A stretch of DNA of 29,706 bases from Schoenoplectus triqueter (Eukaryota; Streptophyta; Magnoliopsida; Poales; Cyperaceae), in contig CAXKVV010001125.1 in NCBI GenBank assembly GCA_964058805.1, forward strand, positions 1 through 29,706, written 5' to 3'. The notes under the pieces are model-generated. The model was not told where the DNA came from. It ran no database searches and worked only from the letters and a program-made list of their open reading frames with translations. Positions 1 through 9,382 of this stretch are shown here, in pieces (within the stretch, counting starts at the first letter, position 1; every line of letters begins with the position of its first letter). Position numbers and translations under genes: made by a program.

Positions 1-432
1 CACCACGTGCCGCCTGCCACTAGCACCTTCTCTACCACCAATTTTCCATAACATGGACTTCATGGAAACACCACATGATACAAATTGAATGTGAACATTG
101 CTTGATACACTGACAACTTGTTCTCCTGGAAGGTTGTTTGTGACAGGGGTGATGGTTACCGGGTTGCCGTTGCCGGGTTGAGAGATATCATGTGCGACGA
201 AGAGAGGCCAAGAGGTGTTGTGTTGTGTAAGAATTAACCCGCCTCCCGGTCGACTGTGATTGGACGGAAGGATGTAGTACACTTCACTGGGGTTTAGTTC
301 ATTTCCTTCGGTATCATAGACAGGTTCTACTGGTTTCCCGGCTTTTGAATGAAGTGCAACGAGGAAGATGGCTGGAAGGAAGACTAGTAGATGGACCTGC
401 ATTGATATGCGCTCAAACATTTCATTTGGCAT
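1..432 (-). CDS. Kunitz (STI)-type proteinase inhibitor, 3' part cut by window edge
   Basis: Intronless reading frame open from the ATG to the window edge, so the C-terminal third is missing. Three in-frame ATGs exist, at 432, 420 and 402. The one at 402 gives the cleanest secretory signal (hydrophobic residues 4-17, likely cleavage near residue 21), and an in-frame TAA lies just upstream of 432. Numbered from 402, the Kunitz signature (hydrophobic-x-D-x2-G-x2-L-x5-Y-x-I) occupies residues 28-44, followed by the GGG turn. Family role: secreted or vacuolar beta-trefoil inhibitor of serine proteases, used in defence or storage. Oddity: the first conserved half-cystine is Trp65, while its usual partner Cys110 remains, so the first disulfide cannot form. 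Two N-glycosylation sequons are visible (N48, N62). It is tandem with the gene at 2794-3411, but the two are clearly diverged. The family assignment is firm; inhibitory activity is unknown because part of the protein lies outside the window. Confidence 0.88.
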   Translation of the reverse strand, partial: MPNEMFERISMQVHLLVFLPAIFLVALHSKAGKPVEPVYDTEGNELNPSEVYYILPSNHSRPGGGLILTQHNTSWPLFVAHDISQPGNGNPVTITPVTNNLPGEQVVSVSSNVHIQFVSCGVSMKSMLWKIGGREGASGRRHVV

Positions 433-610
433 TCTTTACAATAAACTTGGAAACTCTTTATTCATAGATGAGGTTAGGAGCCGTACGGGCAGGAAGTTAA
501 GAGCCGTATGGGTAGTTAGTCGATTAATAATTGAAGCTGAATTCTCTTTTTAAGTGGAGTAAATGAATTAATGAATAAGGCAAGTATCAGTTTCAAACGA
601 TAAGTTCGAA

Positions 611-619
611 CTATTTATA
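611..619 (-). promoter_or_regulatory. Putative TATA box of the partial Kunitz gene
   Basis: The minus strand reads TATAAATAG, about 180-210 bp upstream of the candidate ATGs. If used, it implies a leader of about 150-180 nt. That leader would contain a 9-codon upstream ORF (ATG at 465-463) whose TAA sits one codon before the in-frame ATG at 432. A good TATA match, but no experimental support. Confidence 0.45.
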
Positions 620-808
620 ACAAATTTTGATGTGGTTAAGATTAAAATGTCAAAAAGTTTAAAATAATTAAATCTTTCAGGATCTTAATGTTATACAAAA
701 TTAAGTAATTAACTCAAATATTAACATTTTGCAATAATATAATGCAAAAAAATAACTGTTCTAGCTTGTAATGAAGGCTTTGATTTGTCAATTAAAATAA
801 GAGGAAAT

Positions 809-1198
809 TTTCAATGTCATAAGTTTTGTGTACCACAAGATGTCACAAACTCATTTTTTTATTCATATTTTAAAACTTAAAACTCAAATTTTAAATACAA
901 ACTATTAATCTTTTTAATTTCTATGATAGATGTATGTTCCTAAAATTTTATGATTTTTAGAGTTCATTTGATACTAGATCATAAGAACAAAATGAATAAA
1001 TCTAGTTAATTATGATTGATTAATTTTTACGCGTTCAATTTGTTCTCATTTGATTTAGTACAAATGATTTCCAAAAATCATAAAATTTTAGAAGCGTACA
1101 TCTATCAAATTAACAAGATCAATGGCTTAAATTTGAAATTTGAGTTTTAAATTATAAAATATAAATTAAAAAAAATGAGATGATACATATGACATTAA
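809..1198. mobile_element. MITE-like foldback element, ~390 bp
   Basis: The two halves are imperfect inverted copies. The left half (from CAATGTCAT at 812) matches the reverse complement of the right half (ending ATGACATT at 1189-1196). The match includes AAAACTCAAATT near each end and a TAAAATTTTATGATTTTT block (near 953 and 1075) on each side of a short centre. There is no coding capacity. This is the signature of a non-autonomous inverted-repeat element; the superfamily cannot be set because the target-site duplication is unclear in AT-rich flanks. Confidence 0.62.
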
Positions 1199-2734
1199 AA
1201 CTCTCATCTTAGAAAAAACTGATCCGATTCCTAAAATTAAATTTACAAGCGGCTAGTGACACCCTTTTTGCAACTTAAACTCATACTAAGAACAGGCATA
1301 CTTGAATACAAACTGACGGGAAACTATACGACCCTTTTAAACAAGCATGATCTGAATTAAGCTACAAAGATGCATATAGGAAATAAAAAAAGCTTTGTAA
1401 TATCGACAACATTTTTTTTCAACACCTATCACAATATCAAATATTATTTAAACACTGAACTCATATGCACTCTCATTGGTGGCAAACCGACTGGTTTGGC
1501 TAGCTTCAGGTTTGGACGTCAGTTTGATCTTTTAGAAGAAAGGATCGATTGAGTCATTTTATATATTAATTTCAGATCATTTTAGTTTATTGATATACAA
1601 TTTTTTTTCTTAGACCAATAAATATATGATAAAAGACAAACAGAATGAAAAAGAAAAAATGAATTTGACTGAAACTTGAATAGTCACTTATATAAAAATA
1701 AATATTTCAATAATTACATATTATTCGATAATATTAATATATAAATTTAATTCATATACTCTTTATAAATAAAGTTAATTTATTATTTAATAAAATAATA
1801 TTTATAAAACAAAATATTTTTTTAAAAAGCTATATAGTAGATAGCTTCTTTCGTTTAAAACTTAAAAAATAATTGATTATTAATTTATTTGATGGATAAA
1901 TTTTGTTTTATAGATCTCCTATTAATGTATGGTAAAAAATAAAAAGTAAAATAGACAATTCGATTAAAGATATTTTAGTCATTAACAAAAGATTGAAATA
2001 ATAGACAAATTTCACTATATGTAATATAATATAAACAAAAAATAAAATTGTTGAATAAGCATCGAGATTCGGTCTAAAGTTTTTATATTTTTCAAGGAAA
2101 GCTTCCGAATATTGTTTGTTAAAAATCTAAAAATAAAATCCTTCAGCAACATAGATATGTTGAATACTTTTTGAAGAAAAAAAATGTCTTGGTACAAAGG
2201 AAGAGAGTAGCTTCCGTCAAAGGAAAAACAATCTAACTAAAGCTGATTTTCTGTTCCCTGCTGTAATGGTATAATTTTTGGCTCCTTTTAATGTGCTTTT
2301 GTTTTGCAATAATTAAGATGTGGTGCATTTAACTGCAAAATATCTATATTAATGATTACCAGAGACAATTGATATTGATAATTTCATAATTCATCTTAGT
2401 AATAACTAGCTGATATGTTCCAAACTTGGCTTGTTAGAATTTAAGAAAGATCTTTTACAGCAAAATTTTTAATAGTGGTTCACTGGTTCTACCAGATTAT
2501 ACAGAGTTTATACCGGTAAAGATTCTCATCCATTCGTGATAATTTGATGCCAATATAATCAATTGGAATTCTGGAACATTGGCTAACTCTTCAGTTTGCT
2601 TGAATTTGATCAATTTGTCTGTTACACTATGATCAGAGAGCATTTGAGGACAGAAAAGGAAACAGAAATCTCTGTTTATTCACAATCCAGTTTATTCATT
2701 GTGCGCAAGTAATCTCTGCTAGCTGTTGCACGTA
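1199..2734. other. AT-rich intergenic spacer between the Kunitz genes
   Basis: Only short chance ORFs without recognisable domains. Long A/T runs, and no clear tandem repeat or RNA gene seen. It would hold the distal promoter of the partial Kunitz gene and the 3' flank of the complete one. Confidence 0.6.
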
Positions 2735-2740
2735 TTTATT
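2735..2740 (-). terminator. Polyadenylation signal of the complete Kunitz gene
   Basis: AATAAA on the minus strand, about 54 bp past the stop codon at 2794, in T-rich surroundings. Canonical motif at a plausible distance. Confidence 0.6.
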
Positions 2741-2793
2741 CTTTAAATTCTTAAACATACAATAACTTGGTACTTTAAAAGACAAACTAATCA

Positions 2794-3411
2794 CTAAGAT
2801 CCTGCATCGGTTTTCTTGAACATAACTGGGAAGGAGTGACCACTCAAGCCTAGAAACCTCTTCCCACCCTCATTGAGTACACCCACATCCCCACACACCA
2901 CCTTACACAACTTACACACACTTGGACAGAATACCAGCTTGTAGTCTTTGTTTCCCCATTTCTCTATCTTAAACCAATTACTCACCGTCTTCCGTCCCGG
3001 GTTCCCGACAACCCCTCCAGTAATTACATATCTCTTATTAGTAGTTCCTTCAGATTCTCCGAGCCGCCAAGCAGTTGGCTGAACACATGTTGTGGCAGCT
3101 GAGAACTCTACGTTGATGTCGGTGGAGAGGCAAATAACTTTAGCCTTTGGATTTGCAGGGCGAAATATCAAAGGGAGGCCTCTATTGACCTCCATGTTCT
3201 CTTGAGAGACATAGAGAGGGCATAGATGATTGTGTGGCGTCATGGTTAGGCCGCCACCACGGCCACGAATTACTGGGAGAATGTAATATTGTTGTCCTGG
3301 GATTAAAGGGTGACCGTCGGTGTCATACACCAAACCTAATGTGGCAGCATTGGAGTTGAAAGAGAAAAACAGGGTTACAAGAAGAGAGATAGAAAGGAGT
3401 TGGAACTTCAT
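2794..3411 (-). CDS. Kunitz-type (miraculin-like) proteinase inhibitor, complete
   Basis: Single-exon, 205-aa secreted protein. The ATG at 3411 is chosen because the open frame upstream of it offers only a GTG, and because it starts directly with a signal peptide (hydrophobic residues 5-17, cleavage near residues 21-23). The STI signature is at residues 28-44 (VYDTDG...QQYYI), followed by RGRGGGL. Half-cystines: C64 (LCPLYV) with C109 (TTCV) form the first canonical bridge, and C162 (FCP) with C173 (CGDVG) the second. C166 and C169 lie inside that loop, as in miraculin-like members with a third bridge; C94 is an extra, apparently unpaired cysteine. The C-terminus has the usual hydrophobic strand (SFPVMFKK). 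Length is normal for the family. Role inferred from family: beta-trefoil protease inhibitor exported to vacuole or apoplast. The target protease and reactive residue cannot be read reliably from sequence alone. Confidence 0.93.
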   Translation of the reverse strand: MKFQLLSISLLVTLFFSFNSNAATLGLVYDTDGHPLIPGQQYYILPVIRGRGGGLTMTPHNHLCPLYVSQENMEVNRGLPLIFRPANPKAKVICLSTDINVEFSAATTCVQPTAWRLGESEGTTNKRYVITGGVVGNPGRKTVSNWFKIEKWGNKDYKLVFCPSVCKLCKVVCGDVGVLNEGGKRFLGLSGHSFPVMFKKTDAGS

Positions 3412-3478
3412 TTGTATAGCTAGTTTCTGTTTAATTTGCACGCGGTGCTAGTTTTGATGAAAATGTAGTCTGGGTGGG

Positions 3479-3486
3479 TATATATT
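3479..3486 (-). promoter_or_regulatory. TATA box of the complete Kunitz gene
   Basis: Minus strand AATATATA/TATATA about 70 bp upstream of the ATG at 3411. Initiation near 3450 would give a leader of about 40 nt, typical for this intronless family. Confidence 0.6.
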
Positions 3487-3550
3487 ATGGAATTTGAGAT
3501 CTGACCTGACATGTATGAAGTGGAAAAATTGACTGTCGTTTGTGTAAGAG

Positions 3551-3700
3551 GTCAGCTGATATGTATGTTCACATGCACTTCTATAAATAATTGGATATGA
3601 TTCACATGGCAGCTGATATATCTAATAAATAGGTAAATAGTTGGATATGATTCATGGCAGCTAGCTGATCTATATATCTAGTAAATAGATAAATTATACA
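3551..3700. repeat. Imperfect ~50-bp tandem repeat in the Kunitz promoter
   Basis: TTGGATATGATTCA recurs at 3591 and 3641 (period 50). Each copy is followed by GCAGCT(GA) and a TCTAxTAAAT tail, and a further GTCAGCTGATAT fragment lies at 3551. The block is 70-220 bp upstream of the TATA box and repeats a CAGCTG-type E-box core. A regulatory role is inference. Confidence 0.55.
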
Positions 3701-4255
3701 TAATTTATAAAATAATATTACGAACTTATTCCTAATATATAAATACACCTCTATTTTGCTAATATAGAATTAATTCTAACTTGAATCATTTCAAAATAAA
3801 TAAATTATTTTGTATTTGTTCTACTTGCTTTCTTGACTCCTCATCCATCCCTAGTGGCATTATACACACACTAATTTGAAATAAATTAATTAATTAATTT
3901 CAATAAACCTGCATAGTGTTGAAATTAAATATCGATCACAATTGGTCCACATTCTTAAAGCAATTAATTTGTATTAAAAAAATGAAGAATTAATTTACAA
4001 GACTCAAAATAACTAAATCTGTATTAAAAATAGAATGCATATATTACATAATATAATTATATTTAAAGTAATATCAATTATTTTGTTTAATAATTTATTT
4101 TATAGCTCCAAATGAGTTATTTAATAAAAAACAATCGTTTATATTCTTATCAAATAAATTAAAATATTTATAAACACCAATTTTATCGAAATATGATACA
4201 AGATAGATAAATAAATAAGAAAAATATAATTGACAGCCCAGGGAAAGGCTCGGAG
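3701..4255. other. AT-rich spacer
   Basis: No ORF, repeat family or RNA gene recognised. Short TTAATTAATTAA palindromic run near 3888. Confidence 0.5.
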
Positions 4256-4610
4256 TCAACCTCTTGGTTTCTTAAAATTAATATTAATGAAGGAGAAATC
4301 GGTGGCAGGCTGGTAACTCAAAGTCAATCGACTTCCCGTGATTTCGCCGAATCCGTCTGAAAATCTAAGCATCCGGCCGCTTGACAATGTGGGACGAGAT
4401 ACATCAAGCCTGGGCTTACGATTACTAATTACAATAGGATCTCGTGCTACGCGCGGTTCATGACCGCTGCCCATATTTGCTGATGTGCACGCTCTGATCT
4501 CATCGATCCGGATCAAAAGCATCCAATCCATTACTACATTGTTTATATTGAAATCTGTCCGCTTGAAGTACTTTACACTCTTCAATGCATATGCTTCCGG
4601 TTATATCCAA
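4256..4610. other. GC-richer island of unknown origin
   Basis: About 350 bp with markedly higher G+C than its surroundings. It contains an open minus-strand frame of 109 codons (4585-4256) with no recognisable domain, signal peptide or membrane segment. It could be a fragment of a captured gene or a transposon interior. I see no splice-consistent continuation, so I do not call a gene. Confidence 0.35.
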
Positions 4611-4714
4611 AATGTTTTGGTAACGATAAATGTGTCAAATATGTATATGTTATACATATATGTAAATATAAAAATGAATAAGTGTTATCATATATAAGTG
4701 TTTGTATTTGAACG

Positions 4715-5275
4715 TGACGTGTTTACGTATCACACGTGTTGTATTATTAAATAATTTTGATATATCTAAATATGTACGTCTAATATGTTGAACACGAACA
4801 CGCACGTTTAATACGTGTACACACACATGTAGCACGTATAAAATATTTTAGCATATTAGACTTTTAAAATGTTTGTGTGCTTAAAATAATAGATTGATAC
4901 TGAAGTTAGAAATCATAATCACTCTAACATTTATGATATTTCTGAATATGACACATCAATTTTATTTATTGTGATCAGAGCCACTCTAATTTTTCCGATT
5001 TTTCTATATATTTCTCCAATTTTATTTGAAATTTATTGAATTTGTACGTGCTACAAGTGTTGACACATGTTAAGAATGAATGAGTTTAACACGGTGTGCT
5101 AGACGTGTCACATGTCTTAGACGTGTGTGTTTAGGTTTTTAATATTTTGACATGTTAAAACATACACGTCCAAATACGTGAACATGCGCTGACATGATAT
5201 GTTCCGTGTCGAACACACGACAAGCACGTGAACACACGACGAGCACGTGACACGTACAACACACACATTTATCAA
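4715..5275. repeat. ACGTG/CACGTG-rich palindromic repeat region
   Basis: Dense, irregularly spaced copies of ACACGTG, CACGTG, ACGTGT and GACACG on both strands, for example clusters at 4718-4742, 4797-4840, 5095-5130 and 5165-5265, in otherwise AT-rich DNA. Such self-complementary motif arrays are common in the subterminal parts of plant DNA transposons. The element type is not determined. Confidence 0.5.
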
Positions 5276-5394
5276 TACCCTATGTGGATCAATCTCTTTC
5301 GTGAAATCTGAATTGTAGCTAATTCGGATCCATAAACAATCTGGTTCTTATAAGAGTTGAGTCAGTATTTTTTCACATTCATCCTTTCCAACTC

Positions 5395-5656
5395 ATGCCA
5401 CTTTAATTTGCAACTCATCTAAACTCAGACCATCATAAACTCATTCCTAGCCGTCCTAAATCATCTCAAATTCGCTCTAATCCGTCCTAAATCGACCTCA
5501 ACCCACCCTTAATCCCCTTAACTATCAATAGCTTGTCTAAACCCCTTTTAACCCGCCATCATAACCCCCTTAATCAGTCCAAAACCACTTAAATTCATTC
5601 AAAACCCTCTTTAAATCCGTCTCAACCCCTCCAAAATCCTCCACAACCCACCCCAA
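5395..5656. repeat. G-poor C/A/T-rich degenerate repeat
   Basis: About 260 bp with very few G on the plus strand. It is built of irregular units such as AACCC, CCTTAA and CCGTCCTAAATC spaced roughly 10-20 bp apart. Strong strand asymmetry; no ORF. It ends exactly at the CACTA terminus at 5657. Confidence 0.5.
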
Positions 5657-5810
5657 CACTACAACAGAAAGGAACTTAGACGGCACCCATTTAACAACGG
5701 ATTGTAATAAAAAAATATATTGTTAAAATAAACTCCCATAACTCCAAAAAGCAGCAGAACCAATAACGCTTTTTTGAGTATGACATTTAATCTGACATTT
5801 ATTTTTTTGC

Positions 5811-5912
5811 TCCCACCAATAACATTTGCTCCTACGGATTGTCCATCTCACCGTTCGTTAATCCCACCAATAACATTTGCTCCTACGGATTGTCCATCTC
5901 ACCGTTCGTTAA
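5811..5912 (+). repeat. Perfect 51-bp tandem duplication (2 copies)
   Basis: Positions 5811-5861 and 5862-5912 are identical, starting TCCCACCAATAACATTTG. A third copy starts (TCCCA, 5913) and then diverges. Lies inside the CACTA end. Perfect identity implies a recent duplication or an assembly artefact. Confidence 0.9.
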
Positions 5913-5988
5913 TCCCAATCCAACGTTTCAAAAATGAAAATTAAAAAACTGAATCCCACGGTTACCAAACCCTTTTCATCTTTTTTCA

Positions 5989-5997
5989 TATATAAAA
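5989..5997 (+). promoter_or_regulatory. TATA-like promoter inside the CACTA end
   Basis: TATATAAAA followed by a purine (GA)-rich tract, as in plant core promoters and 5' leaders. Probably the former transposase promoter; nothing codable follows. Confidence 0.35.
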
Positions 5998-6195
5998 AGA
6001 GAGATGAGAGAGAGATGGAAGAGAGAAAGAAGAGAGAAGAGAGCCAGTAGAAATAAAAATCAAAATCCAACCATCTTAATTTCAAACGGCCATAACTTTT
6101 GATAGGAAACTTCGATTTAGGCGTTCTATACGGCCACAGAAAGCTTACAACGAGATCTACAGGGCTAACTGCTTACGTCTAATTCCAAATGAATT

Positions 6196-6540
6196 TAGGG
6201 ATGACAATTTAGCCCGTGGCCCCGTGGACCCGTCCGGATCCGACCCGGCCCGACGTCAACCCGCCCGGCCTAGTTAATGAACGGGGTCGGGTTTGGAGTT
6301 AGACCCGCCCGCCCGACCCGGAGTAATTATATATATTTTATATATTATATATCAATATATTCTAAAAATTATATAAAATTTTAATATAACACTAATATAA
6401 TTTAAATTATATTAAATATTTAGTTATCATATTATTATATGAATATAAGTACTAATATTTTTAAAATTTATAAATGTGAATAATATAATTCCAACTGGGT
6501 CAGGGTTCGGTTGGGTTATCTACGCGCCTCAATTGTTTAC
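6196..6540 (+). repeat. GACCCG-rich dispersed repeat, copy 1
   Basis: GC-rich head (6205-6325) of degenerate CCGACCCG/CCCGCCCG units beginning near GGGATGACAATTTAG, then an AT-rich stretch, closing with a GGGTCAGGGTTCGG-type motif at 6497-6515. Similar GACCCG blocks recur at 7700-8220. No ORF; unclassified plant repeat. Confidence 0.5.
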
Positions 6541-6985
6541 CACGCAAAAATATATGCTTTGACAGTAAGCGGTCTTTCTGACCTCACAACGCCATGTCGC
6601 ACCGCAGAAGGCGGGTAGGCAGGCAGCTCCATACTCGGGGAGCTTCATTCAATTATTTTGGGTTGTGGCCCCTCTTAAATCTAAAACTTAGTTAAGAATT
6701 CATTAATAAAGGTTGGCCCCCTCTTAATTGTAATTTATTGCAGCGCTACTGCTCGGAAGTGAAATGGGAAGGTGAGGTGAGGCGGTGTGAGGTTCGTCGG
6801 TTCGCGAGAAAATGCGTGTCACCGTATCAGGCTATCAGCGCATCAGCGTTCAATTATATTGGACCGCTAAAGTGATGCCATCTCTTTTTCGTATTAATAG
6901 CTGGAACCCCACATGGTGTGGGCTGCAATACATCCCATTTTCTGATTTATAAACTGTCTGATGATGTTTCGAGAGTTATAATAAA
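6541..6985. other. Unclassified mixed-composition spacer
   Basis: Alternating GC-rich patches (6560-6640, 6740-6860) without an open frame or recognised motif. Confidence 0.4.
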
Positions 6986-6987
6986 AA

Positions 6988-7671
6988 TTAATATTATATT
7001 TATCATTCGCCTCTTTTTTTTTATTCCATATTCACTCATAAACTATTTGGTATTTCATATTTACCCATTAATTCTGTAAATCCTTTCATATTTACCCACA
7101 TATTAATTAACATATTTAATATATCTTAAATACTTTAAATTTTTTTCATATTTATTCATAAACTCTCAAACGTATCAGTAAATTTTCATACTATCCATTG
7201 ATAAAATATTTAATCACTACAATATTTTTATATATACTGAATAATTATTTATGATAATTTATAATTTTTAACTAAAATTAAATTAATTTAAATCAATTAA
7301 GATAGATTATTTAATTATTTTTCTTACCTAATATGATGTGACGTGTTTGCTTTAGTTTCGGACTAGATAACAAATTAATTAATACCTAACAAACCAAATT
7401 TAGATATATTTAATTTGATGAAGAAATACAGAAATATTTAAAAAGTTAAATATATTAGATAACTTTAAAAATATATTATATGATATATTTGAATTCATAG
7501 ATGAGTATGAAATAATTTAAAAAGTTAAAGAATATATTCAATATGTTGAATAATATATGAATAAATAATTAAATATGAAAAATTCTAAAAAAATGACGGA
7601 TAAATATATTATATGAAAGTTTTGATAGATAAACATAAAATAAAAAAGTTAAAAAATAAATATGATATTAA
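6988..7671. mobile_element. Long imperfect foldback (MITE-like) element, ~0.68 kb
   Basis: TTAATATTATATTTAT at 6988-7003 pairs with ATAAATATGATATTAA at 7656-7671. The complementarity continues inward with CTTTTTTTTATTCCATATT versus its counterpart and the CATAAACT/AGTTT motifs. The left half repeats TTTCATATTTACCCA. AT-rich with no coding capacity. Boundaries are approximate. Confidence 0.55.
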
Positions 7672-7694
7672 CCTATTTCGCATACACATAGTGT

Positions 7695-8225
7695 TAAAAT
7701 AACCTGTTCGGGTCAGATCCGACCCGTCCGATCCGTGGCCGCGACCCGTCCCGACCCGATCCGTGCTCAAACTCATCAGACCCGTGACCCGTTAGAACCG
7801 TTAGGTCTAGCACGGATCCGGACAAAATTTTTTGAAAAAAACCCGTCCTAGACCCAATACCCGGTAACCCGTGCAAACCCAACCCAATACCCGGTAACCC
7901 GGGAAATTCAAAAAAAATAAAAAATACGAGAAAATTATTTTTTTTGTCAAAATATATTATAGTTATATATTCTTAATAATTATTTTTGAATTTTTTGGAT
8001 TTTTTTTAGAATTTTATTGGGTTATCTTTAAATTTTGAAAAAAAAATCCGCCGACCCGTCCCGTTCCCAACCCGACCCGCCAACCTGTCCGACCCGAAGG
8101 GTCGCGGCCAAACCCCCAAAATGAACCCGTCCCGCCCCGATCCGTGCAAACCTGTCCCGCCCCGACCCGTATAAATCCGTCCCGCCCCGACCCGCCCCGA
8201 CCCGATCCGTCCCGTTTTTAATACA
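7695..8225 (+). repeat. GACCCG-rich dispersed repeat, copies 2 and 3
   Basis: Two GC-rich blocks (7700-7905 and 8046-8225) of degenerate CCGACCCGTCC units in the same orientation, separated by an AT-rich spacer. The Arg/Gly-rich minus-strand frames here are repeat artefacts. AACCCAATACCCGGTAACCCG occurs twice in overlapping form at 7850-7900. Confidence 0.6.
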
Positions 8226-8516
8226 CTACATACACATCTTAAAAGAACGGAAAAAGTCCGGACAGCTTCAGTATGAAAATTGTACAAGAAGACTGCACTT
8301 ACTGCACACGCATCTTAAGAGAGATTTATCTTTTGCAAAATAAACCTAGCTTAACACAATATTTTCTCAAGAAAAAAGAACTTAACATCATATACTTCAT
8401 TTTTTTTTTGACAATCAGAAAAGTCAAAATAAACCCCAAGAGTTGCTTTCCCAGTTATTTATATTATAATTATCGGTGATTTGCTAAATCGCAGAGTAAC
8501 TCTCGAAATTGTAGTT

Positions 8517-8882
8517 GGGGAAGGAATCTGTTGAAAATGGCTTATTTTGACAATCTTAACGAATGTTCAAATAATATAAAAAAAATATTATTTTATTTTA
8601 TTTTATAGATATATATTCTTTTAATTATAAATTGATAGTGATTTAAATTTGATATAATTTCATTATCATTTGATAGTTCATCAAAGACTATCAAATATTA
8701 TGTAATTTGTAATAGTTCTAATTTAATGATCTTTAATGGCCTATCAGATGATGATAAAATTCTATGAAATTTGATTCACCATCAATCTATAAGTAGAAGA
8801 ATTTTTAAGAACTTTTTTCATATTTATTTGAACCCCATTGTCAAGATTGCCAAGATAACCATTGTCAAGTGATTCCTTCCCA
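8517..8882. mobile_element. MITE with GGGAAGGAATC termini, ~366 bp
   Basis: Left end GGGGAAGGAATC (8517-8528) pairs with GATTCCTTCCC (8871-8881). Pairing continues through TTGAMAATGG, TTGACAATCTT and TTCAAATAAT to the TGATAG/CTATCA core. No ORF. The same terminus (GAAGGGATTACTTGACAATG) occurs alone at about 11057, so the family has at least one more, truncated copy here. Confidence 0.68.
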
Positions 8883-9382
8883 CTTAATCCCTGTCAAACG
8901 ATCTCTATATCTTTAATTGCATTCTAATCAATTTTGTGACATGAAAAATAATTTAAACGGTAAATAATCATATGACATTTTAAAAAGCTCCTGCATTTTT
9001 TAATTTCAACTGCCATTTGAAAACAATTGCAAATCACTATGTGACATTTTACGGGGAAAAAAAAAATTTGAATTACAAATTTATAATTGATACATCAACA
9101 TTTGTAATTCATTTACAAGTACCACAAAACATTCTTTAATAAAGTTAAACATTCGCAAGATATAAAACATGCTGCAAATTTCACTAAATTGATTTTTTTT
9201 TTAGTAAATATGAGAATCTAGACTAAACTTTAAATCTCACCAAATTGAAGCTATAGCCCGACCTCTCTTTTTATATGAAAAAAAGATAAACATAGCTAAT
9301 TGATAATACGTAGGAAAGTTCAATGGAATGAAACTAAAAGTTATAATACAATATCAGTTAACAGTTTTAAAGTTATTATTAT
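8883..9382. other. AT-rich spacer
   Basis: No gene, RNA or clear repeat structure recognised. Confidence 0.5.

Larger units (their letters stand above)
5657..6195 (+). mobile_element. CACTA (En/Spm-like) transposon left end, truncated
   Basis: Begins CACTACAACAGAAA, the typical terminus of plant CACTA elements. Inside are subterminal-type repeats (AATAACGCTTTTTTG at 5762, AATAACATTTGCTCC twice), then a TATA box (TATATAAAA, 5989-5997), a GA-rich leader-like stretch (6000-6050) and a C/A-rich stretch reaching 6195. No transposase ORF follows and no matching TGTAGTG right terminus was found in the window, so this is a truncated or interrupted copy. Confidence 0.6.

Noticed and set aside
368..553. 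Plus-strand ORF opposite the Kunitz gene
   Set aside because: Antisense shadow of the signal-peptide region and leader.
3412..3441. 10-residue N-terminal extension of the complete Kunitz ORF
   Set aside because: It would begin at GTG, which plants do not normally use. The ATG at 3411 starts directly with the signal peptide.
4485..4835. Short ORFs at 4485-4697 (+) and 4650-4835 (-)
   Set aside because: AT-rich, low-complexity Tyr/Ile/Val translations with no motif.
7694..8287. Minus-strand Gly/Arg-rich ORFs (7694-7882, 8006-8287)
   Set aside because: They are translations of the GACCCG repeat, without domain or gene structure.
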